This document shows positions 41,691 to 50,625 of a stretch of DNA of 64,000 nucleotides, one piece after another (within the stretch, counting starts at the first letter, position 1; each line of letters starts with the position of its first letter). The DNA comes from Streptomyces caelestis (lineage in GTDB: Bacteria > Actinomycetota > Actinomycetes > Streptomycetales > Streptomycetaceae). The translations under genes and the position numbers were made by a program. The DNA lies in contig NZ_LGCN01000096.1 of NCBI RefSeq assembly GCF_001279005.1, forward strand, positions 65,013-129,012. Reading direction: 5' to 3'. Below the pieces are notes generated by a model. That model saw only the letters and a list, made by a program, of their open reading frames with translations, did no database searches and was not told the DNA's origin.

Positions 41691-43172
41691 TCACGTCGGC
41701 AGGAAGTTGACGGGGTGGTTGTCCGTCGCCCACAGGTACTGGACCGCGTACGCCCGCCAGGGCCGCCAGGCCGCCGCGCGTGCGGTGAGGGCGGCCGGGG
41801 TGGAGGGCAGACCCAGTTCGCGGGCGGCGCGGCGGACGCCGAGGTCGGTGGGGAGGAAGGCGTCGGGGTCGCCGAGCGCCCGCATGGCGATGACGTCGGC
41901 CGTCCAGGGGCCGAAGCCGGGGAGGGCGAGGAGCCGGGCGCGGGTCTCGGACCAGTCGCTGTCGGCGCCCAGGTGGAGGTCTCCGTCGGCGAGCCGCCGT
42001 ACCAGGGTGGTGAGCGTGGTGCGGCGGGTGCGGGGCAGGGCGAGGGCCTCGGGGTCGAGCGCGGCCAGTGCCCCGGGGGACGGGAAGAGGTGGGTGAGGC
42101 CGCCCTCGGGGTCGTCCACGGGGGTGCCGTGCGCGGTGACCAGGCGGGCCGCGTGGGTGCGGGCGGCGGCCGTGGAGACCTGCTGGCCGAGGACGGCCCG
42201 GACGGCGAACTCCGCCGCGTCGACGGTGCGCGGCACGCGGCGGCCGGGCGCCTTGCCGACGAGGGGCGCGAGGACCGGGTCCGTGCGCAGCTGCTCGTCG
42301 ACGGCGACCGGGTCGGCGTCCAGGTCGAGCAGGCGGCGGCAGCGGCTGATGGCGACGGTGAGGTCGCGGGGGTCGCCGAGGGTGAGGCGGCAGGCGATGT
42401 GGTCGGGGCGCGGGGTGAGCGCCACGACGCCGTGCCCGTACGGCAGGCGCAGGGTGCGCCGGTAGGCGCCGTCCCGCCACTCCTCCACGCCGGGCACGGC
42501 GGTGGCGGCGAGGTGGCCGAAGAGGTTGTCGGGGTTGAGCGGGGCGCGGAACGGCAGGCGCAGGGAGAGCGTTCCGGGGGTGCCGCGAAGGGTCTGCTTC
42601 GGCGCCCGGGTGCGCAGCTCGCCGGGGGCGAGCGCGTAGACCTCGCGGACGGTGTCGTTGAAGGTGCGGACGGAGGAGAAGCCGGCCGCGAAGGCGATCT
42701 GCGCCATCGGCAGGTCCGTGGTCTCGATGAGCAGCCGCGCGGTCCGGGCGCGCTGGGCGCGGGCGAGCGCGAGGGGGCCCGCGCCCAGCTCGGCGAGCAG
42801 CTGGCGTTCGACCTGCCGGGTGCTGTAGCCGAGCCGGGCGGCGAGACCGGGGACGCCCTCGCGGTCCACGACGCCGTCTGCGATCAGCCGCATGGCGCGG
42901 GCCACCGCGTCGGCACGGTGGTTCCACTCCGGTGAGCCGGGGCTGGTGTCGGGCCGGCAGCGTTTGCAGGCCCGGAATCCGGCTTGCTGACAGGCCGCCG
43001 CGCTCGGGTGGAAGACCATGTTCCCGGGCTTGGGCGGGACCACCGGGCAGCTGGGCCGGCAGTAGATGCCGGTGGTCAGGACGGCGGTGAAGAACCAGCC
43101 GTCGAACCGTGCGTCCTTGGACCGCACGGCGCGCACGCAGCGCTCGGTGTCGGTGTGCATCCCCTTCTGCAT
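41691..43172 (-). CDS. Ada-type sensor / AraC / AlkA DNA glycosylase fusion
   Basis: The 493-residue protein has three parts. Residues 1-80 are an Ada zinc domain, with Cys ligands in FFTAVLTTGIYCRPSCPVVP and FRACKRC, that senses methylphosphotriesters. Residues 85-185 form an AraC helix-turn-helix (LAARLGYSTRQVERQL; IAFAAGFSSVRTFNDTVREV). Residues 195-490 are an AlkA glycosylase with the helix-hairpin-helix LLALPGFGPWTADVIAMRAL and catalytic Asp in LPTDLGVRRA. It should both activate alkylation-repair genes and excise 3-methyladenine. ATG 43160 is an alternative start. The ogt gene follows. Confidence 0.92.
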   Translation of the reverse strand: MQKGMHTDTERCVRAVRSKDARFDGWFFTAVLTTGIYCRPSCPVVPPKPGNMVFHPSAAACQQAGFRACKRCRPDTSPGSPEWNHRADAVARAMRLIADGVVDREGVPGLAARLGYSTRQVERQLLAELGAGPLALARAQRARTARLLIETTDLPMAQIAFAAGFSSVRTFNDTVREVYALAPGELRTRAPKQTLRGTPGTLSLRLPFRAPLNPDNLFGHLAATAVPGVEEWRDGAYRRTLRLPYGHGVVALTPRPDHIACRLTLGDPRDLTVAISRCRRLLDLDADPVAVDEQLRTDPVLAPLVGKAPGRRVPRTVDAAEFAVRAVLGQQVSTAAARTHAARLVTAHGTPVDDPEGGLTHLFPSPGALAALDPEALALPRTRRTTLTTLVRRLADGDLHLGADSDWSETRARLLALPGFGPWTADVIAMRALGDPDAFLPTDLGVRRAARELGLPSTPAALTARAAAWRPWRAYAVQYLWATDNHPVNFLPT

Positions 43173-43613
43173 GCCTCAAGGATCGGGCACGGCGGGCGCC
43201 CCGGTCCGGCGGGAATCCGACATCGACGTCCCGTGTGCTGCGGTTGTCCGGACCGGGCGCCGCGTGCGCGCCGTATCGCCGTGCCGACGCGCGGAGCGGC
43301 CGCGGCCCGTCCGGGCCGGCGCGGTGGGGACCTCGTGGCCGGCGACGCCGAGCGGGCGCGCCCGGGCGCGGACGGCGTCGCGCGGGTCGCCACCCCGCTC
43401 CGGGCCCCGCCCACGCCCTCCCGGCCGCTGCTCCTCGCCCGGCTGCGCGCGGGCATGGTGCCGGTCACGGAGCAGTCGGCCCGCTCGCACCGGCTGCGGC
43501 CGCCACGCGGTCCGGGCCCGGTGGCCGCTCCGTGGTGTGCGCGCCGTACGACGGCCGTGTCGCCGGAGTGCTCGACCGGGCCGTCCACCCCGTGGGGCGC
43601 CTGCGGCCGGGGA
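43173..43613. other. Gap between Ada-AlkA and DUF72 genes
   Basis: These 441 bp precede the Ada-AlkA start and follow the DUF72 stop. All long open frames are Arg/Pro-rich. A short plus-strand stretch near 43415-43500 reads LLLARLRAGMVPVTEQSARS with natural codon use and might be a gene remnant, but I cannot assign it. I see no clear promoter. Confidence 0.4.
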
Positions 43614-44468
43614 TCAGCGGCACGGCCGGGCGAGCAGTCCCCGCATGGTCTCGGCGGCGCGTACGGCGGCGTCCGCGCAGCAGTTGTTGAACAGCACGTG
43701 CAGCTCGTCCGTCCGCTGCGCCGCGCGGCGCAGCCGGGGGACCCAGGCGGCGAGCTCGGCCGCGTCGTAGTCGTGGCGGAAGCGGTCCTCCTTGCCGCCC
43801 CTCCCCCACGCCCTGCTGCGGCCGTGGAACCGTACGACGGCGAGGGCGGGACGGCTGACGGGCGCGACGGGCGGCAGGGATCCGGTGAGCCCCTGGGCCA
43901 TGTCCACGCCGACGGCCGTCGCGTCCAGCGCGGACAGCAGCGCGAGGGTGTCCTCGGCACGTCCCGCCTCCCACCACGCCGGATGCCGGAACTCGACGGC
44001 GAGCGGCCAGCCGGCCGTGCGCCGCGCGCACTCCTCCAGCGTCCGCTCGGCCGGGGCCCCGGGCGCGAACCAGGGCGGGAACTGGAACAGTACGGCGCCC
44101 AGCCGCCCGGCCGTGCGCAGCGGCTCGACCGCCTCCGCGAACCTCCCCCACACCTCGTCCAGCAGGGCGCCGTCCACCGGCCGGTCCCGCAGGTCGGCGG
44201 GGAGCGCCTGCGGCCGGGTGGGGTGGCCGGTCAGCAGCGAGAACGCCTTGACGTCGAAGCGGAACCCGTCCGGTGTGCGCTCCACCCACAGCTCGCTGTT
44301 GCGACGGCGGGGCAGCGCGTAGTAGCCGGAGTCCACCTCGACGACGGGCAGCCTGGAGGCGTAGTGCCGCAGCCGTCCCTCGGCGTCCCGCCGGCCGCGC
44401 GGGTACCAGCCGCTCGCCACGAGCATGCGGTCCGTCCACGAACAGGCCCCGACCAGAATGTCACCCAT
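43614..44468 (-). CDS. DUF72 (YecE-like) TIM-barrel protein
   Basis: The 284-residue product shows the family landmarks ILVGACSWTDRMLVASGWYP at the N-terminus, YASRLPVVEVDSGYYALPRR, GFRFDVKAFSLLTGH, LFQFPPWFAPG, LAVEFRHPAWW and the late LHVLFNNCCADAAVRAAETM. DUF72 proteins are widespread but of unknown function. The start codon abuts a 10-bp hairpin that leaves no room for a normal ribosome site. Confidence 0.85.
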   Translation of the reverse strand: MGDILVGACSWTDRMLVASGWYPRGRRDAEGRLRHYASRLPVVEVDSGYYALPRRRNSELWVERTPDGFRFDVKAFSLLTGHPTRPQALPADLRDRPVDGALLDEVWGRFAEAVEPLRTAGRLGAVLFQFPPWFAPGAPAERTLEECARRTAGWPLAVEFRHPAWWEAGRAEDTLALLSALDATAVGVDMAQGLTGSLPPVAPVSRPALAVVRFHGRSRAWGRGGKEDRFRHDYDAAELAAWVPRLRRAAQRTDELHVLFNNCCADAAVRAAETMRGLLARPCR

Positions 44469-44493
44469 GGGAGCCCGGTTACCCCGGGCTCCC
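44469..44493 (-). terminator. Hairpin between beta-galactosidase and DUF72 genes
   Basis: GGGAGCCCGG at 44469-44478 and CCGGGCTCCC at 44484-44493 form a perfect 10-bp stem with a 5-nt loop. On the minus strand it follows the beta-galactosidase stop by 15 bp and ends directly at the DUF72 ATG. It may terminate the first transcript or control translation of the second; there is no U-run. Confidence 0.55.
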
Positions 44494-44508
44494 GGGAGTG
44501 TGTCCTCC

Positions 44509-47500
44509 CTACTCGGTCGCCGTGGGCCGGCGTGAGGCCGCCGTCGCCCCGGCCACGTCCGACAGCGGGCGCAGGCGGTAGGTGTACGCGTAGTCGCGGT
44601 CGGCGAGGAGCTTGAATTCGTCGTGGGTGTGCGCGCCCCAGCTGTTGTCGCCGCCGACGCCCATCTGGCGGTGGTTGACCCGCAGGACGACCGCGTCCCG
44701 CGGCGTCAGCTGGTAGTCGTGCCGGACGCCGGCCGACAGGTCCTCCGGGGTGAAGTGCGAGGCGTTGATCTCCAGGAGGGGCTCACCCGACACCAGCAGA
44801 CCGCGGCCCCTGCCGTCGGTCAGGGCGGCCCAGCGGACGTCGGTCCTGTTGCCGTTCTCCTGCGGGCGGATGTAGGGGGTCCACTGGTCGGCCACGGTCG
44901 AGGTGTGACGGCCCACGTCGGTACCGGTGTTGCGGTCCCAGTGGTTCTCCTCGGGGCCGCGGCCGTAGTAGTGCAGGCGGTCCAGGCGGCGCGGCAGGAA
45001 CAGCAGCGTGCCGACCTCCGGGATGTACGGCAGGTTCGCCGCGCCCGGGTGCAGGGTGTTGTCGACCTTGATCTCGCCGTTGCCGAACACCGTGTAGGCG
45101 GTGGTGTACGCCGACTCCACGGTGGTGGGCAGCGTGCCGCGGACCGTGATCTCGACGGCCCGCTCACCGAGGGCCCGCACGGTGACGCCGGTGACCTTCC
45201 GCCGGGCGCCGGCGTCGCGCCAGGTCCGGTTGCGGGTGTGCTGGCCGTTGCCGCGGTCGTTGTCGGTGGGCGCCCGCCAGAAGTTCGGCACCGGACCGGA
45301 GGTGATCAGGCGGGTGCCCTCCGCCTCGTAGGAGGTGATGGTGCCGCTGCCCTTGTCGACGGTGACCGAGAAGCCCTTGCCGGTGATCCTGACGTCCTTC
45401 TCGCGCTCCTCGTGGCGCAGGGGCGGGACGTGCGACAGGGGGACGGGGGTCACGGCCGGGCTCGCGGCGCCGAGCGGGAGCTGCTGCCGGGCCACCTCGA
45501 AGCCCGCCTCGGCCCACTTCGTGGGCTCCCGCGTGGTGAAGGAGAGGTGGAGGAAGTACTCCGTGCCCGGGTCCGGGTCCTTCGGCAGGCGTACGGGCAG
45601 GGTGATGTCCTTCCCGGACAGCGGCGGCACGTCCAGCTGGTCCCGGGTCAGCCGTCCCCGCCGTACGACCTCGCCGTCGGCGACGAGTTCCCAGCGGCCG
45701 TCGAACTCGCGGAGGCCGGTGAACAGGTACTCGTTGGTGAGGGTGACGGCGCCGGGGGCGCCGTCGTCGGAGGTGCGGGCGGCGTTGATCGCCTGGTGGA
45801 CGCGGGTGACCTCGGCGGCCTTGCCGGTGTGGCCGCGGTCGGCGGTGACGATGCCGTCCGCGACGAAGGCCCCGTCGTTGGGGTTGTCGCCCCAGTCGCC
45901 GCCGTAGGCGAGGAACGTCCTGTCCCGGGGCTGCTTCGTCACGGCCCCGACGGTGGCGGCGTCGAACCAGAACCGCACACCGTCGTCGCCGGGTCCCCGG
46001 TCGTCCGAGGCCAGTTCGGCGGCGGTGAGGGCGCGTGCGTAGACGCGGGCGCGGCGGACGGTGCCGCTGAACTCCCGGGTCTGGTTGTCGGCGTCGGAGG
46101 CGAGGGCGAGCGGCGCGGTGGTGCTGCCGGGGCGCCGGGTGGTGGTCCGGGTGCTCCTCACCGCGCCGTCGGCGTACAGGGTCAGCGTGCCGGCGTCCGC
46201 GTCGAAGACGCCCGCGACGTGGTGTTCGCGGCCCGTCCAGTCGTCCGGCAGCGCCCAGTTCGCGGTGATCCACTGCCCGTCGGAGTGGATGAAGAACTCC
46301 AGGGTGCCGTCGGTCTGCTTGAGCGCGTACTGGGTGTCGCCCTTGGTGAGGATGGGCTGGTGGTGTCCCGTCACTCCGGGGGTGACCCACGCCTCCAGGG
46401 TCAGTGAACCCGTGAGGTCGAGGCTGTCGTCGCGTTCGAAGACCGTGATGCCAAACAGGCCCTTGTCGCGGTCGAGGCCGCCGCGGGTGGCGAGGATCTC
46501 ACCGCGCAGGCCGGCCGGTCCGGACTCGGTGAGCAGGGTGCGGGCGGGGACGGGCGTGTACAGGGACTGGTCGGCGAAGTCCCAGATCCAGCCGCCCTGG
46601 AGGACGTCGTGGCGGCGGACGACGTCCCAGTACTTCTTGAGGTTGCCGTTGGAGTTCCCCATCGCGTGGGAGTACTCGATCATGACGTACGGCCGGGTGT
46701 CGGCGGTGTCCTTCGCCCGCTGCTCGACGCGCGCGGGGCTCTCGTACATCTTCGAGCGGATGTCGCTGATCCCCGGCCGGTCGTCGCCCTCGTACTGGAT
46801 GACGCGGGTGGGGTCACAGGAGCGGATCCAGTCGTGCATGGCGGTGAAGGTGGCGCCGCCGCCGGCCTCGTTGCCGAGCGACCAGATGACCACCGAGGGG
46901 TGGTTCTTGTCGCGGTGGACCATGTTCTGGGCACGGGCGACGCAGGCCGCCGTCCACTGCGGGTGGTCGCCCGGGTACTCGGAACGGATGCCGTGGGTCT
47001 CGAGGTTGGTCTCGTCGACGAGGTAGAGGCCGTACTCGTCGGCGAGTTCGTACCACAGCGGGTTGTTGGGGTAGTGCGAGGTGCGGACGGAGTTCATGTT
47101 CATCCGCTTGATGAGCGTGATGTCCTCGACCAGGTCCTCGCGGGTGAGGGCGGTGCCGCGGGCCGGGTGCATCTCGTGGCGGTTGGTGCCGCGGAAGGAG
47201 ACGGGTCTGCCGTTGATCCGCATCAGTCCGTCCTTGAGCGCGAACTCGCGGAAGCCGACGCGGTGGGACAGGGTCTCGACCACCTTGCCGGCCGGGTCGC
47301 GGAGCCTGAGGACGGCCGTGTAGAGCTCCGGGTGCTCGGCCGACCACAGCCGCGGCCGCGGTACGGCCTTCGAGGCCCGTACGGTGACGTCCTCGTCGGC
47401 GCCGACCGTGCCGAGGTCGGCGCTCTGCTCGAGCGGACGGGACCAGACGGCGTGCCCGCGGGCGTCGTACAACTGCGTCTCGACGGTGTACCGGCCCGCC

Positions 47501-48426
47501 CCGTCGCCGCCGTACGCCCGCACGCTCGCGGTGACCGCCAGCTCGGCCCGCGTGTACGTGTCGTTCAGCGGGGTGTCCAGCTTGAAGTCGCGCAGGTGCA
47601 CGGGCGGGGTGGAGTACAGGTAGACCGAGCGGAAGATGCCGCTCAGCCGGATCATGTCCTGGTCCTCCAGCCAGTCGCCGTCGGCGTAGCGGTACACCTC
47701 GACGGCGATCTGGTTGGCGCCGGGCCTGAGGTGGTCGGTGATGTCGTACTCGGAGGGCGTGTAGGAGTCCTCGTCGTAGCCGACCAGTTCGCCGTTGATC
47801 CACACGTAGTGGGCGGACTTGACGCCCTCGAAGTGGAGGAAGGTGCGGCGGCCCGTCCAGTCGCGCGGGACGGTGAAGGTGCGCCGGTACTGGCCGACCG
47901 GGTGGTAGCGGGTCGGGGCGGCGGGCGGCCGCGGCTGCTCGCCGCGGCCGTTGGGGCCCCCGTACGGGTAGGTGATGTTCAGGTAGATGGGGAAGTCGTG
48001 GCCGTGCAGCTGCCACACGGACGGAACCGGGATGGTGTCCCAGTCGCCGTCGTCGGTGTCGGTGCGGTGGAAGTCGGCGTCCCGGTCCTCGGGGCGGTCG
48101 GCGTAGGCGAACTTCCAGGTGCCGTCGAGGTCGAGCCGGTAGGGCGAGCGGGTGCGGTCGGCGGCGAGGGCCTGGCGCACGTCCGCGTACGGCATGAGCG
48201 TGGTGTGCGGCGGCTGGGTGCCGAGCCTGAAGACGCCGAAGTCGTTCCACTCCGGGGGCGCGTCGGCCGCCGCCCGTCGGCCGGCCGCGTGCGCGGCGGC
48301 GGGCGACGTGGACAGGGCGAGGGCGCCGAGCACGGCGGCGCCGGACTCCAGGAGGCGCCGGCGGCTGACGACCGGCGGTCCCCCGTGGGGGGACCGGCCG
48401 GCGGGGGACGTGTGCGGGTGCGGCAT
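44509..48426 (-). CDS. Tat-secreted GH2 beta-galactosidase with inserted LamG-like domain
   Basis: I choose ATG 48426, which has GGAAGG 8 nt upstream; the frame is open for another 269 codons but lacks a better start. The 1305-residue protein opens with a twin-arginine signal (VVSRRRLLESGAAVLGALAL). The LacZ layout follows: sugar-binding domain (RTFLHFEGVKSAHYVWINGE), TIM barrel with acid/base Glu520 in SLGNEAG and nucleophile Glu584 in MIEYSHAMGNSNG, and the C-terminal small-chain domain (ENHWDRNTGTDVGRH). About 150 residues at 655-805 interrupt it with a concanavalin-like fold (DLTGSLTLEAWVTPG, HHVAGVFDADAGTLTLYADG). It hydrolyses beta-galactosides outside the cell. Confidence 0.93.
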   Translation of the reverse strand: MPHPHTSPAGRSPHGGPPVVSRRRLLESGAAVLGALALSTSPAAAHAAGRRAAADAPPEWNDFGVFRLGTQPPHTTLMPYADVRQALAADRTRSPYRLDLDGTWKFAYADRPEDRDADFHRTDTDDGDWDTIPVPSVWQLHGHDFPIYLNITYPYGGPNGRGEQPRPPAAPTRYHPVGQYRRTFTVPRDWTGRRTFLHFEGVKSAHYVWINGELVGYDEDSYTPSEYDITDHLRPGANQIAVEVYRYADGDWLEDQDMIRLSGIFRSVYLYSTPPVHLRDFKLDTPLNDTYTRAELAVTASVRAYGGDGAGRYTVETQLYDARGHAVWSRPLEQSADLGTVGADEDVTVRASKAVPRPRLWSAEHPELYTAVLRLRDPAGKVVETLSHRVGFREFALKDGLMRINGRPVSFRGTNRHEMHPARGTALTREDLVEDITLIKRMNMNSVRTSHYPNNPLWYELADEYGLYLVDETNLETHGIRSEYPGDHPQWTAACVARAQNMVHRDKNHPSVVIWSLGNEAGGGATFTAMHDWIRSCDPTRVIQYEGDDRPGISDIRSKMYESPARVEQRAKDTADTRPYVMIEYSHAMGNSNGNLKKYWDVVRRHDVLQGGWIWDFADQSLYTPVPARTLLTESGPAGLRGEILATRGGLDRDKGLFGITVFERDDSLDLTGSLTLEAWVTPGVTGHHQPILTKGDTQYALKQTDGTLEFFIHSDGQWITANWALPDDWTGREHHVAGVFDADAGTLTLYADGAVRSTRTTTRRPGSTTAPLALASDADNQTREFSGTVRRARVYARALTAAELASDDRGPGDDGVRFWFDAATVGAVTKQPRDRTFLAYGGDWGDNPNDGAFVADGIVTADRGHTGKAAEVTRVHQAINAARTSDDGAPGAVTLTNEYLFTGLREFDGRWELVADGEVVRRGRLTRDQLDVPPLSGKDITLPVRLPKDPDPGTEYFLHLSFTTREPTKWAEAGFEVARQQLPLGAASPAVTPVPLSHVPPLRHEEREKDVRITGKGFSVTVDKGSGTITSYEAEGTRLITSGPVPNFWRAPTDNDRGNGQHTRNRTWRDAGARRKVTGVTVRALGERAVEITVRGTLPTTVESAYTTAYTVFGNGEIKVDNTLHPGAANLPYIPEVGTLLFLPRRLDRLHYYGRGPEENHWDRNTGTDVGRHTSTVADQWTPYIRPQENGNRTDVRWAALTDGRGRGLLVSGEPLLEINASHFTPEDLSAGVRHDYQLTPRDAVVLRVNHRQMGVGGDNSWGAHTHDEFKLLADRDYAYTYRLRPLSDVAGATAASRRPTATE

Positions 48427-48569
48427 GACCGTGGCCTTCCTCGGTACGACAGAGCACTGCACGGACTGAGGGCACGTCGGACTCCTCCTCGACGCGCCGC
48501 CGGAGGAGCGGCGTTGTGGCAGGGAAGAATCGCGACTGCTGGTGACGGAGCAACTACTGGGCCAGCCAC

Positions 48570-48598
48570 ACCCTAGGACTCGCACACAAACGAAGCAA
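48570..48598 (-). promoter_or_regulatory. Promoter for the beta-galactosidase gene
   Basis: On the minus strand TTGCTT (48598-48593) and TAGGGT (48575-48570) are exactly 17 bp apart. The predicted leader is about 140 nt before ATG 48426. Confidence 0.65.
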
Positions 48599-48675
48599 TG
48601 ATCCCGTCGGACTCTGTTCGTTCCTGGGGATTCGGTCGGCGCCTCCGGACGTCCCCCGCCTGGAATGATCTGGCC

Positions 48676-49200
48676 ATGCCACGGACATGCACCCGCCTCC
48701 TCGCCGCCCTGCCGCTCGTCCTGCTCGTCGCCGTGACGGCCGGATGCGCCGACGGGAAGACCTCCTCGTCCGAGCCGCAGGGCTACTGCCCCCTTCCCGA
48801 GGAGCGGGGGCCCGCGCCCTCCCCCTGCATCACCTTCGACTGGAACCGGCGGCCGGCGGAGAACCACGCGTACCGCGAGCGGGTGACCCTCACGGCGGAC
48901 CAGCAGGAGGCGGCGGCACCGCGGGCGAAGGCGCCGGCCACCGCGTTGCGGAAGCCGGCGGACGCCGAAACCACGGAGGACGGGCTCCGCGCGGCGGCCG
49001 CCGACGCCGTCGGAGTGCGGCCGGAGAGGATCGAGATACGGACACGGGGCTTCGGGGTCCCCGATCACGGTGTGCTGGTCGGCGGCGGCGAGGACCGGGT
49101 GTGTCTCAACGGCACGGTCGACGCCGCCGGCCGCGTCGACGTGGAGGTCGTCGGCCGCACCCTCGACGGCACGTGCCTGCCGGGCGAGGGCGGACACTGA
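48676..49200 (+). CDS. Putative small lipoprotein
   Basis: ATG 48676 gives 174 residues. The N-terminus is a lipoprotein signal (RLLAALPLVLLVAVTAGC, lipidated Cys24). The mature part has four more cysteines and a segment with DGLRAAAADAVGVRPERIEI, followed by two short beta strands and RVDVEVVGRTLDGTCLPGEG at the end. I do not recognise the family. It is divergent from the beta-galactosidase gene. Confidence 0.7.
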   Translation: MPRTCTRLLAALPLVLLVAVTAGCADGKTSSSEPQGYCPLPEERGPAPSPCITFDWNRRPAENHAYRERVTLTADQQEAAAPRAKAPATALRKPADAETTEDGLRAAAADAVGVRPERIEIRTRGFGVPDHGVLVGGGEDRVCLNGTVDAAGRVDVEVVGRTLDGTCLPGEGGH

Positions 49201-49311
49201 CGTCCGGGGCGCCGCGGCACACGCCTCGCGCATCCGCGCGCCGCACGCCCGCCGCGACCGTCCGCCGCGGCATCGGGCGACGGTCCTCCGGACCCGGGCC
49301 CAGGGGCGGGG

Positions 49312-50625
49312 TCAGCCGCGCCGCCAGGTCTGGTTGGCGGTGCCGGTGCAGGGCCACAGCTTGACCGGCGTGCCGTCGGCCTCCTTGCCCCACCACACGT
49401 CGACGCACTTGTCGCCGGCCTTGAGCGACACCAGGTCCTCGGTGCTGTTGATCTTGAACTTCTGTCCGCTCGACCCGTCGCACCGCTGCAGCAGGACGGC
49501 CGTTTCCTTCGCCACCGACCCGCCGTCCAGGCCCATGCACAGGTCCTCGCCGATGCGCAGGGTCCTGTCGGTGTCGTGGAAGGACCAGATCTGGGCGCCT
49601 GCCGAGGCCCCACAGGGCTGGATGACCAGTTCCGCCCCGACTGCCCGGGAACGCGCGGTGAGGCACTTGCCGGTGTCGGCGCTGACGATCCGGGCGGTGG
49701 CGACGGTGACCGCCGCGTCCGCCTTCTTCTCGGTCTGCCGGGCCGGCTCCTTGGCCGCGTCCTCCTCTTCCTTCCGCTGCGTGGCGGCCCGCGGGCTCGC
49801 GTCGGTGACGGAGCGGGAGGCGGAGTCGTCCGGGGACGCCTTGCCGTCACCCTTCGTCTCCTCCTCCCCGGTCTCCGTCTTCTTCCCGCCCTCCGTCTCC
49901 TTCCCTTCCTTCTCGTCGTCGCCTTCCCCGCTCTTCGGCGAGTCCGCCGGAGCGCCGTCCTTCGGGGGCTCCGCGGCATAGACGCCCGGCTGCTGCTGTT
50001 CCTCCCGACCGTCGAGCAGCGCCCGGGAGTCGGCAGCCGCGTCGGCTCGGCCGCCGGGCCGCTCGTCCCGGTCGCCACCGGCCATGATCAACAGCGGTAC
50101 GGCGAGCAGGATCACCCCGGCGATCCCGGCGGCGGCCAGCATGGGGGCCTTCGGCCGCCCCGGCGCATCGTCACCGTCGCCGTCGCCGCTCTCCCTCCCG
50201 GCCCCGCGGGCGCCGCCGAGTGCGGCGGCCAGTCCGGACCGGGAGGCCGCGGTGCGGGCCGACGTGGCGGCGCCCGCCGCCGTCTCCGGCCGTTCCCCGC
50301 GGTCCGTGCCCGGTTCCGCGGCCTCTTCCCGTGCCTCCGGCCCGTTCACGGCCGGGGCCGTCCCGGACTCGGCCGTGGAGGGGGTTTCCGTCTCACCCCG
50401 GCCGGCCGCGCCGGCCCCGGCGTCGCCTTCGGCGACGGCGGCGGCAGCGGTGGTGGCGGTGGCACCCGCGGTGGCCGTGCCGCGGCGCGGGGCGGGCCGC
50501 AGCACGGCCTGCCCGACGTCGTCGCCCACCGGGGACAACACCACCGCACGACGGACCGGTGGCCCGCCGTCGGCGCCGGCCGGGCGGGCGGACTCGCCGC
50601 CATCCGGCCTGTTCTGCCGTGACAT
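49312..50625 (-). CDS. Single-pass membrane protein with C-terminal ricin-type lectin domain
   Basis: I choose ATG 50625 (437 residues), with GGAG 8 nt upstream. Residues 1-160 are low-complexity, rich in Ala, Gly, Glu and Pro. Residues 162-184 form a transmembrane helix (LAAAGIAGVILLAVPLLIMA). Residues 190-305 are a charged linker (EGDDEKEGKETEGGKKTETG). The last 125 residues are a beta-trefoil with paired Cys and QxW-like repeats: TGKCLTARSR, AQIWSF, LCMGLDGG, QKFKI, KCVDVWWG and NQTWRRG. The lectin is probably outside the cell, where it could bind galactose-type glycans. Confidence 0.8.
   Translation of the reverse strand: MSRQNRPDGGESARPAGADGGPPVRRAVVLSPVGDDVGQAVLRPAPRRGTATAGATATTAAAAVAEGDAGAGAAGRGETETPSTAESGTAPAVNGPEAREEAAEPGTDRGERPETAAGAATSARTAASRSGLAAALGGARGAGRESGDGDGDDAPGRPKAPMLAAAGIAGVILLAVPLLIMAGGDRDERPGGRADAAADSRALLDGREEQQQPGVYAAEPPKDGAPADSPKSGEGDDEKEGKETEGGKKTETGEEETKGDGKASPDDSASRSVTDASPRAATQRKEEEDAAKEPARQTEKKADAAVTVATARIVSADTGKCLTARSRAVGAELVIQPCGASAGAQIWSFHDTDRTLRIGEDLCMGLDGGSVAKETAVLLQRCDGSSGQKFKINSTEDLVSLKAGDKCVDVWWGKEADGTPVKLWPCTGTANQTWRRG

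Noticed and set aside
41655..42935. A long plus-strand frame opposite the Ada-AlkA fusion
   Set aside because: It is a shadow of the true gene, with no ribosome site and no recognisable product.
46609..48576. A 655-codon plus-strand frame inside the beta-galactosidase gene
   Set aside because: The minus strand encodes an intact GH2 enzyme with both catalytic Glu residues. The plus-strand frame is Val/Gly/Arg/Asp-rich low complexity.
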